64,000 nucleotides of DNA from contig NZ_CP119520.1 in the NCBI RefSeq assembly GCF_029223865.1, positions 4,712,001 through 4,776,000 of the forward strand. The letters run 5' to 3'. Below are positions 16,124 to 25,935 of this stretch, piece after piece (the stretch's first letter is position 1; each line of letters begins with the position of its first letter). Source of the stretch: Telluria mixta. GTDB lineage: Bacteria; Pseudomonadota; Gammaproteobacteria; Burkholderiales; Burkholderiaceae_D. The notes under the pieces were generated by a model. That model had not been told where the DNA came from and made no database searches. It saw only the letters and a program-made list of their open reading frames with translations. The translations under genes and the position numbers were made by a program.

Positions 16124-18817
16124 ATGGAAACAAAAGGGCTGGTTCCCGCCACTTTTCTGGTCAGTACACTGGCATTGCTCGCTGGCTGTGCCGGTTTGCA
16201 TCGCGAAAATGGCGTTCGCGCTGCTGCCTCGAGCGCTCAGGCACCGCAAGGCGCATTCGTCCGAACTCTTGGCGCGAGCAAGCCATCTACTCCGCTGGTG
16301 CTCCCTCCGGAAGTGCAGGGCATGGGCGCTTCCTATGTGAACCAGTCGAATCAGGGTGGTCGGGGTATTGCTCTTGGCGGGCTCGGTACGGGCTCCTTCA
16401 TGCTCAATCAGCAAGGAACTTTTGGCCCGTGGTCCTTTAACGGACGTCAGGAAAACCGCGTGTTGCCGCAGGCTGCATTCCACTTGTTCGAGGAGGTGGA
16501 GGGAAATGCGCCAACCGTGAAAACGCTTGCGGCGCCGACTTCCTCATCAGACAAGCAACCGGCTGCGACATCGTTCAGCTACGGCCCGAACGGTGCATTG
16601 CTTCCCGCTTGGCCAACACTGGCCAACGGCGAGGCAACCTACAAGGCCATGTACCCGTTCGGATGGATCGAATATCACGGCTTCAAATCGAAGGTCGTCA
16701 GCCGTTTCTGGTCGCCGATCGTGGCAAAGGACGAGCTGCGCAGTTCGATGCCTGTCGCCTATTTCGACGTCCAGATTACGAATCGCAGCGACCGCAACGA
16801 AAATGTCGCCATGATGTTCACGTTCCCGAACGCCCCGATTCACGTTGCCGGTGCCACCCCGCCTTTTTGGCTGCCCTTTAGCAAGCCCCACTTCGCTCCC
16901 AGCGTTCGAACCGGGCACTACACGCATTTTGACGTCGATCCAAAGACCGGAGTGGCGGGCGTAACGCTTGGTGCCGATCACCCGACCAATACCGTTGACG
17001 CCCAAGCGACAGAATGGACGATCGCGGCTCGACCAGAAGCTAATCAGGCAGTCTCGTACGTGACCTCATGGAATGCGGATGGCGACGGTTCCGATATTTT
17101 GAAGGCGTTCCAGGCACGCGGGACGCTTCCGAACGCCGCGATCGACCAATCGAAGTCCGCCGGCGCAGTGAGCGTCAAGGCAGCATTGAAGCCCGGTGAA
17201 AGCACGACGTTCCGCTTCGCGCTGGTCTGGGACATACCGAGGGAAGTCGCCACGACGCCGTCGGGGGAGCGCACGGTCTGGATGAAGCGCTATACCGAGC
17301 GCTTTGGGGCCAAACAGACGGCCGACAACGACTACGTTACGAACAGCTACCCGGAACGTCAGGGTTTTAATATTGCCAGTGTCCTGCTTGGCGAGCACGA
17401 CAATGCATTGAAGGCGGTCGAGAGCTGGTGGTCGGCAGTGGTGGGGGATCCGGCTTATCCCGACTGGGTCAAGGGCGCAGCGCTGAATCAGCTCTTCTAC
17501 AACGTGTATGCCAGCAGCTTCTATGTCAATGGTCTCGTGTCGAACAACGTCCCCACGTCAATTGGGCCGCGTCTGGGCAAAGTGTTCGGCGATACCCATC
17601 TGTTCGGGCTTGCGACCGGCGGCGACGGTGCAGACGGCGCCTTGATGAACGCGGACGTATCCCCATACGGATATCTCAACTGGGCCCAGCTATTCCCGAA
17701 GGTCAATCGTGACTTGATGCGCGTTTCGGCGGAAATCGTCGCGCGCAATCCCGTCGGGGCCTTGAGCGATTTCGGGTCGGTCCTTGGCGGTTCGCCATTT
17801 GTCGATCTGAAGTTCTCCACCAGCGGTCTTGACGGGCACTTCGGTTTCCTCGACCGGCAGCCGAAGTTCGTTTTCCGCGCCTACGACGAGTTCTTGAGAA
17901 CCCACGATACGACATATTTCGCCTATGTCTACCCTGCGATGGTGAAAGCCTACGATCGGTTCCGCCAGAATGTGCCGGCCGGGTCCCATCTGCCAGTCGG
18001 CGCAAGCTCGACCTACGACTGGATTCCAGGAAAGGGACATACGCTCTACAACTCAACGCTGTACCTGCTCGCGACGCAAGTGATGGCGGATGCAACCGCC
18101 CAGGCTGTGGCACTGAACATCAAAGGCGCAACCGGTGAGGCGAGGGATCGCTACGCCGCTGAGCTGGCGGCCGCAAAAGCTGAGTACGAGTCGACCTTCT
18201 GGGACGATGCTCGGCAACACTACCGCTGGTCGTCTGACGTCACCAACACGACAAGCGGGACGACCTCCGAAGCCGGCCTGTTTGCTAATGGCCTGTACGG
18301 ACAGCACTTGGCGGAGCAGGCCGGGCTTCCTGACCTGGTACCCAAATCTCATCTCATTGGGCATCTCAAATCGGTGTTCAGGAAGTCCGCGCTTCCTTTC
18401 AAAGATGCTGGCGGCCGGACCCGTGGCGTGGTCAATTTACTCGACAATAATTACGACTGGTTCGGCAAAGTGGTCAGCGCTAACCCGTTTGTTGGTGGCA
18501 ACGATTTTATGGCACGCGAGCTTTGGGCCGGGTCATCCTATGCGGTAGCGGCCACGATGATCTTCAACGGGAAGCGGTTCAATGATCCGGAACTTGTGTC
18601 CTACGGCGAAATCATCGGCAAGGATCTCAGCTACCAACTGTGGGATAACCCCGAGCTGGGATTCGAGTTCAACGCGCCGGAAGGCTGGGATGTGACGTCG
18701 ACGAAGATGGCGAGGAACTCGCCCTACATGCGACCTCTCGCCGTGTGGGACACGTTGAACGCCTTCAAGCGGCTTTCCATCCCTGATCCGGATCCTGCCG
18801 CGCCAGACGTGCCATGA
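16124..18817 (+). CDS. GH116/GBA2-like glycoside hydrolase lipoprotein
   Basis: Probable beta-glycosidase of 897 residues. It begins with a lipoprotein signal (LALLAGCAG, lipobox Cys about residue 22), so it is anchored in a membrane facing the periplasm or outside. The N-terminal half has the GBA2_N signature (GIALGGLGTGSFMLNQQGTF; GPWSFNGRQENR), the C-terminal half is an (alpha/alpha)6 DUF608-type domain. The acid/base-like TYD motif is present (SSTYDWIPG, about residues 629-637). I could not recognise the usual nucleophile Glu in the region around 480-510 (GGDGADGALMNADVSPYGY). It precedes a TonB receptor and esterase, fitting glycoside use. Confidence 0.82.
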   Translation: METKGLVPATFLVSTLALLAGCAGLHRENGVRAAASSAQAPQGAFVRTLGASKPSTPLVLPPEVQGMGASYVNQSNQGGRGIALGGLGTGSFMLNQQGTFGPWSFNGRQENRVLPQAAFHLFEEVEGNAPTVKTLAAPTSSSDKQPAATSFSYGPNGALLPAWPTLANGEATYKAMYPFGWIEYHGFKSKVVSRFWSPIVAKDELRSSMPVAYFDVQITNRSDRNENVAMMFTFPNAPIHVAGATPPFWLPFSKPHFAPSVRTGHYTHFDVDPKTGVAGVTLGADHPTNTVDAQATEWTIAARPEANQAVSYVTSWNADGDGSDILKAFQARGTLPNAAIDQSKSAGAVSVKAALKPGESTTFRFALVWDIPREVATTPSGERTVWMKRYTERFGAKQTADNDYVTNSYPERQGFNIASVLLGEHDNALKAVESWWSAVVGDPAYPDWVKGAALNQLFYNVYASSFYVNGLVSNNVPTSIGPRLGKVFGDTHLFGLATGGDGADGALMNADVSPYGYLNWAQLFPKVNRDLMRVSAEIVARNPVGALSDFGSVLGGSPFVDLKFSTSGLDGHFGFLDRQPKFVFRAYDEFLRTHDTTYFAYVYPAMVKAYDRFRQNVPAGSHLPVGASSTYDWIPGKGHTLYNSTLYLLATQVMADATAQAVALNIKGATGEARDRYAAELAAAKAEYESTFWDDARQHYRWSSDVTNTTSGTTSEAGLFANGLYGQHLAEQAGLPDLVPKSHLIGHLKSVFRKSALPFKDAGGRTRGVVNLLDNNYDWFGKVVSANPFVGGNDFMARELWAGSSYAVAATMIFNGKRFNDPELVSYGEIIGKDLSYQLWDNPELGFEFNAPEGWDVTSTKMARNSPYMRPLAVWDTLNAFKRLSIPDPDPAAPDVP

Positions 18818-19058
18818 CCGCGCGCTGCGCCCTCGCGGTTCATCCGACGGCCCCGGTGAATACAACAACGCTGCCACATGGACAAAACAAAGGTGTTACG
18901 CCTTCCGACATTCCGTTGAATGAGTGGGTACACATCAACAACTACACCCGATAACGACAACTTTTACACCGCCGAAACGGAAAAAAGCCCCGGCTGGACG
19001 CCAACGAATCGGCAAGACATAACGAAACACCGTCCTCCGGGACGAAAATGGAGATGAC

Positions 19059-21281
19059 ATGCAATACAAACGAATCCTCGAGTGCCTGCTGGCTAGCGGT
19101 GCAATGCTGATGTGCGCCCACACGGCGTTTGCCCAGGTCGCGCCGCAGCCTGCGGAAGGCACCAAAGGCGACGGACAAAAGGCCGATACCCTCAAGTCCG
19201 ATCCGAACGTGGTCGTGGTGACCGCCAACCGCGTCCGCTCGAATGCCCAGACCACGGCCGTGGCACTCAATGTCTACAACGGTGCGGCACTGGCCGACGC
19301 AGGCGTCAGCAGCGTGTTGGCGCTGCAGACTATCGATCCGAGCATCAACGTCACCAACTCCGGCGGTAGTGCTTATGTCGCGGTGCGTGGCGTTGCCTCG
19401 ACCGACATCACCGAGACGGGCGATCCGGCCGTGCCGGTCGCGCGCGACGGCTTCTTCACGAATCGCCCGTTCAGCATCGCTTCGTCGATGTACGACGTCG
19501 AGCGCGTCGAGGTGCTGAAGGGACCGCAAGGTACGCTGTTCGGTCGTAACTCGACCGGCGGTCTGATCAACATCATTACCGCGAAGCCAGGCGAGACTTT
19601 TGGCGGCTACCTGAGCGCCGATGTCGGCAATTACAGCACCGTCAACCTCGAAGGCGCATTCAACGTGCCCGTCAACGACAAGGTGCAGATGCGCTTCTCG
19701 GGTGTGGAGCGTCACCACACCGGCTATCGCAACGTTACCGGCGTCAACTTGCGCGGCGACGACGAGGGTACCAAGTCGGGTCGCCTGCAAGTGGCATTCC
19801 AGCCAGTCGCGGGCTTCCAGGGCCTCATCTCCTACCAGAAGGATAAGGTCGATGACATCGGCGACATAACCAAGAATGGCCCCATCGCTACCCTGACGCC
19901 GATCGGCGACGCCAAGACCTTCCCCGGCCTTGCACCGACGAGCACGCATCTTGACGGCCACCGCCTGCGCTGGGAATTCAGCTACGACCGTCTGCCGTGG
20001 GACCTGACCCTGACCTATGCCGGCGGCTACGACTCGGTGGATTATCTTCACAAAACCGATGCAACCGGTCCGGTCTATCCGGCCACGCGCCAATACATTA
20101 TTGGCAATGAGGTCGGCACACGCAACCATGAGATCCGCATCTCCACACCGTTGAAGGGCCGCTTTACCGCGCAGGCCGGCTATTTCTACTTCACGGAAAA
20201 TAACGTCGTTGACACGAGCGTGCGAAACTTGACGATGAATCCGGGATTGCCCGATTTCTCCAACACCGTCGGCATCAGGTTCAACTACCTGATCAAGACC
20301 AAGTCCGAGGGCCTGTTCTCCCAGGTTGGCTGGAAGCTGACGGACGATCTGAAATTGACGGTAGGCGGACGCTATTCGCGTGACCAGAAGGTCCGCACCG
20401 GTGAAGCACGCCTGCTGCTGGGAGCGCTGGTCAACCCGTTCATCCCCGGCCCGGAAATCGTCACTCCTGGCGATGGCCTGATGAAGAAATCGAAGCCGAC
20501 GTACCAGGTTGCCCTGGACTATACGCTCACTCCGCAGAACTTTTTGTACACGAAGTACGCAGCCGGGTATAAGTCGGGCGGCTTCAACTCGAACGGCAAC
20601 TCAGCTTCAATTCCTTATGATGCAGAAACTGTCAAGTCGCTCGAATTCGGCAGCAAGAATACCTTCCTGAATCGCCAGGTGAAGCTGAACATCGCCCTGT
20701 TCCATCAGAACTACCAGAACTATCAGGCATCGCAGTTCTCGGACCTGCTGACCACTGGTGCCGGCGTCTTCAATGTCGGCAAGGCCACCATCAAAGGTCT
20801 GGAAACGGAACTCGTGGCGACCGTCCCGGACGTCGCACGCTTCGACGTGAATGCGACGCTGCTGAACACGCACTTCGGCGACGGAATTCGTATCACCGAC
20901 GGCGCCATTCCGCCGATATCGCATGACATTGGCGGCAACCAGTTGCCGAACGCACCGAAGTTCGTCATGACCGCCGGCGTACAGCGCACGTTCGAAGCAG
21001 GCGATGGCGAACTGATGGCGCGCCTGTCCGCGAAATATTCGAGCGACTTTTACTATTCCGCGTTCAATAACGCTGACGAACGGTCGCCCTCGTATACGAC
21101 CCTGAACGCATTGCTGAAGTACGCACATAATGGCAGCAACTGGGAATACCAGGCTTATGTCAACAACCTGACCGACAAGGTGGTGCTGGTCAGTAGCACA
21201 CGCAACTACGCCAGCGTCATCAACACGATGCAGTTCCAGGCGCCGCGCACCTACGGCGTGCGCGTGCGTTACAACTTCTGA
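19059..21281 (+). CDS. TonB-dependent outer-membrane receptor
   Basis: Ligand-gated outer-membrane transporter of 740 residues. Signal peptide (CLLASGAMLMCAHTAFAQ), TonB-box-like NVVVVTANRVRS, plug domain with AYVAVRGVASTDITETGDP and VERVEVLKGPQGTLFGRNST (about residues 145-170), then the barrel ending TYGVRVRYNF. ATG 19059 follows GGAGATGAC. The plug resembles the IroN/FecA-like class widespread in Proteobacteria for import of plant-derived molecules. Between the GH116-like hydrolase and an esterase it probably imports the glycoside those enzymes trim. Confidence 0.92.
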   Translation: MQYKRILECLLASGAMLMCAHTAFAQVAPQPAEGTKGDGQKADTLKSDPNVVVVTANRVRSNAQTTAVALNVYNGAALADAGVSSVLALQTIDPSINVTNSGGSAYVAVRGVASTDITETGDPAVPVARDGFFTNRPFSIASSMYDVERVEVLKGPQGTLFGRNSTGGLINIITAKPGETFGGYLSADVGNYSTVNLEGAFNVPVNDKVQMRFSGVERHHTGYRNVTGVNLRGDDEGTKSGRLQVAFQPVAGFQGLISYQKDKVDDIGDITKNGPIATLTPIGDAKTFPGLAPTSTHLDGHRLRWEFSYDRLPWDLTLTYAGGYDSVDYLHKTDATGPVYPATRQYIIGNEVGTRNHEIRISTPLKGRFTAQAGYFYFTENNVVDTSVRNLTMNPGLPDFSNTVGIRFNYLIKTKSEGLFSQVGWKLTDDLKLTVGGRYSRDQKVRTGEARLLLGALVNPFIPGPEIVTPGDGLMKKSKPTYQVALDYTLTPQNFLYTKYAAGYKSGGFNSNGNSASIPYDAETVKSLEFGSKNTFLNRQVKLNIALFHQNYQNYQASQFSDLLTTGAGVFNVGKATIKGLETELVATVPDVARFDVNATLLNTHFGDGIRITDGAIPPISHDIGGNQLPNAPKFVMTAGVQRTFEAGDGELMARLSAKYSSDFYYSAFNNADERSPSYTTLNALLKYAHNGSNWEYQAYVNNLTDKVVLVSSTRNYASVINTMQFQAPRTYGVRVRYNF

Positions 21282-21297
21282 CCGTCGCTGTAGCGAG

Positions 21298-21336
21298 ATG
21301 GCCCAGTACTAGGTTGGCGTACTGGCATTGGGCCAT
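21298..21336. terminator. Inverted repeat after the TonB receptor
   Basis: ATGGCCCAGTAC (21298-21309) can pair with GTACTGG-CAT-TGGGCCAT (21319-21336) with a small bulge, 16 bases after the stop codon. It is a long hairpin without a T-run, probably a transcript-end or mRNA-stability structure. Confidence 0.45.
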
Positions 21337-21442
21337 GTTGGCGGCGGCCCCTGGTGCCGTCGCACGGTCCGGCGCGGTGCGCCACGGCCGCCCTTGACAC
21401 GCTGGTCAAAACCTGACTTGCCACTGCCAGTAAGCAAATGAC

Positions 21443-22372
21443 ATGAAGCTGAATCTTTTGAATCGCGCCAGTCCGATCGCATCGCTGTGCCTTTGCCTAT
21501 TGTCGACCACAATCGCGCAGCGTACGCATGCCGCTCCTTTCCAGTGGCCAGTCGCGCCGCTCATCGAGCGTCCGGCGGAACCCGATGCGATCCCTCTTTA
21601 TGACTTACCGTCGCCTGCCGCGCGGCCGGACCCGACTGCCGAGACATGGGCCCGCGCACTCCACGGGCGCGAGGTGCGTAACGTGACGCAGCCGGTGCTG
21701 TTGCCCGTATTGCCGCAGGCCGGGAAGGCAAACGGCACCGCCGTCATCGTCGCGCCGGGTGGTGGTTTTCGCAGCCTCGCGATCGACAACGAGGGCCTCG
21801 ATGTCGCCAAAGGTCTGGCGGCGCAGGGCGTGAGCGCTTTCGTGCTGAAGTATCGGGTAGTACCTACCCCGGCAGATCCGGTCCGGTTTGCTGCGGACAT
21901 GACGCGGGTGATCGCCGAGCGTAAAGAGATAACGGTCAACCAGGCATCGCTGGAGGACGCGAAACGTGCGGTACAGCTGGTACGCCAGCGGGCAGGCTCC
22001 TGGGGAGTCCATCCGGACCGCGTGGGCCTGGTGGGCTTCTCCGCTGGCGCAATGGTCACACTGCGGGCCAGCGTGGACCCGGATCCGACGGCGCGGCCTG
22101 ATTTCGCCGGCATGATCTACGGGCCGGTCACCTCGATACCGGTTCCGGCCGGCGTACCGCCGATTTTCGTCGCCCTGGGTGCGAACGATGAAATCTTCGC
22201 TCGCGGTAACTTTGGATTGATCGAGGGATGGCAGAAGGCCGGCGGGGCAGTCGAATTCCACTTGTACGAAGACGGCCACCACGGGTTCGGCATGAAGCGA
22301 CATGGCACGACGAGCGACCTCTGGTTCGAACAGTTCCTCAGCTGGATGCGCATGCGCGACCTGCTGCGCTGA
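21443..22372 (+). CDS. Exported alpha/beta hydrolase (BD-FAE/esterase-like)
   Basis: Serine esterase of 309 residues with an export signal (ASLCLCLLSTTIAQRTHA). The oxyanion region is VIVAPGGGFRSLAIDNEG, the nucleophile elbow GFSAG (Ser about 200), an Asp is in ALGANDEIFA and the catalytic His in DGHHGFG near the C-terminus. The family (dienelactone-hydrolase/BD-FAE fold) includes xylan acetyl and feruloyl esterases. It lies between a TonB receptor and a sugar permease, so removal of an acyl group from an imported glycoside is a reasonable role. Start ATG 21443 has only a weak ribosome binding site. Confidence 0.85.
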   Translation: MKLNLLNRASPIASLCLCLLSTTIAQRTHAAPFQWPVAPLIERPAEPDAIPLYDLPSPAARPDPTAETWARALHGREVRNVTQPVLLPVLPQAGKANGTAVIVAPGGGFRSLAIDNEGLDVAKGLAAQGVSAFVLKYRVVPTPADPVRFAADMTRVIAERKEITVNQASLEDAKRAVQLVRQRAGSWGVHPDRVGLVGFSAGAMVTLRASVDPDPTARPDFAGMIYGPVTSIPVPAGVPPIFVALGANDEIFARGNFGLIEGWQKAGGAVEFHLYEDGHHGFGMKRHGTTSDLWFEQFLSWMRMRDLLR

Positions 22373-22492
22373 AATCTCCGGTGATGTGATGCGGCATCTG
22401 CCTGTCGCATGCAGGGCGGCATCGCGTGCCCCACGTCTTCCGCCCGACACCCGCATCCGCCGGGTGCTCCACAATTACATATAGGAATACCA

Positions 22493-23794
22493 ATGCAAAT
22501 CGGCCAAACAGCCACAGCCAAGCAGGATGCCGCATCCTCTGCATCCGGTGTGAACCTCGCCGCAGCGCCCGTGGCAAGCCTGCGCGTCTTTGTCTTCGCG
22601 CTGTTCTTCATCTTTGGCGGGATCACGAGCCTCAACGACGTCATCATCCCGAAGCTGAAAGACTTGTTCACGCTGTCCTATGCGCAGGCGATGCTGGTCC
22701 AGTCCGCATTCTTTGCCGCCTATTTCATCGTATCGCTGCCAGCTGCGGCGATCGTACGCCGGATAGGTTACATGCGCGCCGCCGTGACGGGCCTTGTGAC
22801 CATGATGGCCGGGTGCCTGCTCTTTATACCGGCGTCCTCGTCCGGCATGTTCATCACCTTCCTCCTCGCGCTGTTCGTTTTGGCGGCCGGCATTACCATC
22901 GTACAGGTCGTTGCCAATCCGTTGATCTCGATGCTGGGCGCGACGGCCACCGCGTCAAGCCGTCTGACTTTCGCGCAGGCCTTCAACTCGCTCGGTACGG
23001 CAGTGTTTCCCTATGTCGGCGCTGCCCTGATCCTCGGCTCCCTGGCCAACATCGATCAGACCACCTTGTCAGCCGAGGCGTTGGCGCTCTACCGCGCCAA
23101 CGAGAGCAAAGTGGTCGTGCATACTTATATCGGGCTGGCAATCGTGCTCGCGGTCGTCGCGGCCCTCGTCTGGAGCAATCGTAAAAAGCTCGTTGAAAGC
23201 CCCCATCCTGCAGGCAATATATTTGGCGCGTTCGGGTTGTTCTCGCAGCCGCGCTTCGCCTTCGGCGCACTATGCATCTTCCTGTACGTCGGTGCAGAGG
23301 TCGCGGTCGGATCGTTTATCGTCAATTACCTGATGCAGCACGATGTGCTGGGCCTTAGCGCGGAAGCGGCTGGAAAACACGTGCCGATCTACTGGGGCGG
23401 CGCTATGGTTGGCCGTTTCGTTGGCGCCTCTATCCTGCGTGTCTACTCGCCCGGCAAGGTGCTGTCATGTGCGGCATGCATCGCGGTGGCGCTGCTGGCG
23501 ATCGCGGCCGCAACTCACGGCGCTCCCGCCGGCTGGGCGATGCTTGCGATCGGCCTGGTCAATTCGATCATGTTCCCCACCATTTTTAGCCTCGCTTCAG
23601 AAGGTCTGGGCGAGCGCGCCGCGGAAGGTTCCGGTCTGATCTGCGTGGCGATCGTTGGTGGCGCGATTATCCCTCTTGTCACCGGCTACGCTGCGGACGC
23701 GGCCGGGCTGCGACTTGCACTGATCGTGCCCGCTTTGTGCTATCTGCTGATTTCCGCTTTCGGATGGTATGCGCGCCGTCCACTGTGTTGCTGA
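22493..23794 (+). CDS. MFS sugar transporter (FucP-like)
   Basis: Inner-membrane proton-coupled sugar permease of 433 residues, 12 predicted helices. Family marks are FALFFIFGGITSLNDVIIPK (about residue 40), QAMLVQSAFFAAYFIVSLPA and GGAMVGRFVGA in the second half. The frame is open from 22409, but ATG 22493 behind TAGGAATACC gives the normal N-terminus. It probably takes the released monosaccharide (glucose, galactose or fucose type) into the cell. It converges with the LysR gene on the other strand. Confidence 0.9.
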   Translation: MQIGQTATAKQDAASSASGVNLAAAPVASLRVFVFALFFIFGGITSLNDVIIPKLKDLFTLSYAQAMLVQSAFFAAYFIVSLPAAAIVRRIGYMRAAVTGLVTMMAGCLLFIPASSSGMFITFLLALFVLAAGITIVQVVANPLISMLGATATASSRLTFAQAFNSLGTAVFPYVGAALILGSLANIDQTTLSAEALALYRANESKVVVHTYIGLAIVLAVVAALVWSNRKKLVESPHPAGNIFGAFGLFSQPRFAFGALCIFLYVGAEVAVGSFIVNYLMQHDVLGLSAEAAGKHVPIYWGGAMVGRFVGASILRVYSPGKVLSCAACIAVALLAIAAATHGAPAGWAMLAIGLVNSIMFPTIFSLASEGLGERAAEGSGLICVAIVGGAIIPLVTGYAADAAGLRLALIVPALCYLLISAFGWYARRPLCC

Positions 23795-23835
23795 CAACCG
23801 CTCGTCGACGACAGCCCTGGTTTTGATTGGCCGCT

Positions 23836-24816
23836 TCAGTGGATCTGGCCGATCTGTCCAGGGCCGTGATCCAGCGCGGCCAAGGGCGGATCGAAGGCAA
23901 GCGATGGAATGTGCTCCGACCGCGCGATTTCCGCGATCGTGTCGCGCAGCCAGAGGTGCAGGGGCTCCTGGTCCATGAACTCGTGCCACTGCATGCACAT
24001 CTCGAGTTTTGGTAGCTCCACCGGTACCGGCACGATCCGCAAGGGATAATGCGCGGTGAAGAGTTTCGCAAGACGGGTCTGTACGGTGGCGATGCGATTG
24101 GTACCGACTACGAAATGTGGAACCGTGTTGAAATTGCTAGTCGCCATTTCCACATGTCGCGCGTAGCCCAGCGATTTCATGAACGCGTGATCGCAGCTGT
24201 CACGCGAGTCCATGCCGAACTGCGAGATCACGTGTCCCAGCGACAGGTACTGTTCCAACGTAAGCTCGTTGCCGACGACTGTGTTTCCGGTCCATACGAC
24301 ACCCGTGAACGATTCTTCCATCAGTACCCGGGTGGGCAGCGACTTTAGGCAGTACTGGCGCACGGTGATGAGGAGATCTATCTCGCCCCGCTCGAACAGC
24401 TCGGTCGAATCCGCCGAGGGATCGACTGATTCGAACGCGACGCCCGGTGCGATCCTCTGTACGTGCCGTGATACGTCGGCCATGAGCACGGTCGTGATGT
24501 AGTCCGAGGCGATCAGCTTGAACTTCCTACGGGCGTCCTCGGGAAGGACGGCGGGACGGCGGCCGACCGTATGCTGGATCTGGTCGAGCAAATTACGGAT
24601 CGGCTCGACGAGCGTCGCGCCGAACGGCGTCAGGATCATCGATTTGCCGACGGTGACCAGTACTTCATCCTTGAAATGCTCGCGTATGCGGGACAGGATG
24701 CCGCTCGTGGCCGACTGGCTCAGGTGCAGGCGGCGCGCGGCGCGCGTGATGCTCTGCTCCTCGAGGAGCACGTTGAGCCCCACCAGCAGGTTCAGGTCGA
24801 GATGTTTGAAACGCAT
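23836..24816 (-). CDS. LysR-family transcriptional regulator (NodD-like)
   Basis: Regulator of 326 residues. The helix-turn-helix is at residues 5-60 (HLDLNLLVGLNVLLEEQSIT; RAARRLHLSQSATSGILSRI) and the effector-binding domain follows (DLLITVRQYCLKSLPTRVLM). The frame extends further upstream, but the ATG at 24814-24816 (MRFKHLDLN) gives the normal LysR start. NodD-like members often respond to flavonoids or other aromatic inducers. Next to aromatic genes it may control part of the phenolic pathway, although it points away from them. Confidence 0.9.
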   Translation of the reverse strand: MRFKHLDLNLLVGLNVLLEEQSITRAARRLHLSQSATSGILSRIREHFKDEVLVTVGKSMILTPFGATLVEPIRNLLDQIQHTVGRRPAVLPEDARRKFKLIASDYITTVLMADVSRHVQRIAPGVAFESVDPSADSTELFERGEIDLLITVRQYCLKSLPTRVLMEESFTGVVWTGNTVVGNELTLEQYLSLGHVISQFGMDSRDSCDHAFMKSLGYARHVEMATSNFNTVPHFVVGTNRIATVQTRLAKLFTAHYPLRIVPVPVELPKLEMCMQWHEFMDQEPLHLWLRDTIAEIARSEHIPSLAFDPPLAALDHGPGQIGQIH

Positions 24817-25221
24817 GACGCGGTTGTCTCCGATGGTGTTTTCAGCGATTGTCCGGCACTGCCAGGATGATCGCGCTTGTGCGCGAATTATCTGGAGTTT
24901 CGAAGGTACTGACCAATCGGATATACGGATGACGCTCATCGGTTGCGCCGATGGCTCAGTTCATGGCGCTTCGCCACATGGAGCAGGGCGTACCGGCCGA
25001 CCCACAACACAATGGTACAGCAGGTCGACCATTGGAGTTCCGCGCGGTCGCTGGAGCGGCTGGTGGCTTGACGCTGGTGCCGCAGTGCGTATTTCCCAGT
25101 CAAGGAGACGATCATGGCCGCGTTGACCATGGTCGAGTCGGATTCCACTCATCATGCCGAAGGTCCAGGCCTGGCGCCACGGCGGTATGCACGGTGACGA
25201 GTGGTTTCGAGTCCATGCGAA
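24817..25221. other. Intergenic region, no confident gene
   Basis: About 400 bases between two minus-strand genes. Both strands have 60-70-codon frames around 24940-25155, including one with a hydrophobic stretch (STCCTIVLWVGRYALLHV, minus strand), but none has a recognisable family or good start. It may be a decayed small membrane protein gene; I do not call one. Confidence 0.4.
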
Positions 25222-25794
25222 CTAGCGTGACAGCATGCGCCTCAACGTGTCGTCACGATCGATGACGCTGTGTTTCAAAACGGCGAGCACGTGGAGGCAT
25301 AGGAGGGCTGTCAGAGTCCATGCGAGCAGCGCGTGCACCTGATGTAGCCGATCGCTCAACAGCGCATCCACCGGTACCGGCGCCGGCATGGGCACCAGTC
25401 CCATGAACACCAGCGGGTGCCCGCTGGCCTGGCTGAGCAGCCAGCCGACCAGGGGAAGGGCCAACAGCATGAAATACAACATTCCATGTGTGACTTGCGC
25501 TGTGCGCCGCTGCCACGAGGGCATGGTCGAGGCCAATGGCGGCGCTGGCTGGCTCCAGCGGTAGGCCAGGCGTAGCAAGGTGGTGAAGAACACCAGCGCG
25601 CCTATGGACTTGTGCACGCTGTACCAGACGTAAGTCGAGGGAACGCGCGGGAGTTGGTCGAGCACCGCGCCCAAGGGTATGTTGGAGAGAATGAATGCCG
25701 CGGTCAGCCAATGGAAAATCTTCGCGGGTAAGCGATAGCGAGCTGCCGATATGCCGGGGGGCTCAAAACGTGTGTCGATCGATGTTGAATCCAT
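25222..25794 (-). CDS. Cytochrome b561 family membrane protein
   Basis: Four-helix inner-membrane di-haem electron carrier of 190 residues. Typical features are YRLPAKIFHWLTAAFILSNI (haem His), VHKSIGALVF, THGMLYFMLLALPLVGWLLS and LHQVHALLAWTLTALLCLHV, giving the four helices with paired His ligands. Start ATG at 25792-25794 has a GGAGAGA site; the longer open frame upstream is not needed. It may feed electrons between quinones and periplasmic oxidoreductases. No link to a specific neighbour is evident. Confidence 0.9.
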   Translation of the reverse strand: MDSTSIDTRFEPPGISAARYRLPAKIFHWLTAAFILSNIPLGAVLDQLPRVPSTYVWYSVHKSIGALVFFTTLLRLAYRWSQPAPPLASTMPSWQRRTAQVTHGMLYFMLLALPLVGWLLSQASGHPLVFMGLVPMPAPVPVDALLSDRLHQVHALLAWTLTALLCLHVLAVLKHSVIDRDDTLRRMLSR

Positions 25795-25935
25795 GCGTCT
25801 CTCCGTGGTGGTGTTGGTAGGTAGGGCATGGATTCTCGCATCGGCAGTCTTGGCCGGACGGCCGATCGACATCGAATTTTCGAATGCATTGATTCGGTCC
25901 CGCCGATGCACGAGCGCATCTGGCCCGTGCTGTAT

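Noticed and set aside
24940..25155. Possible small membrane protein on either strand
   Set aside because: One frame has a short hydrophobic stretch, but there is no start context, family or neighbour link.
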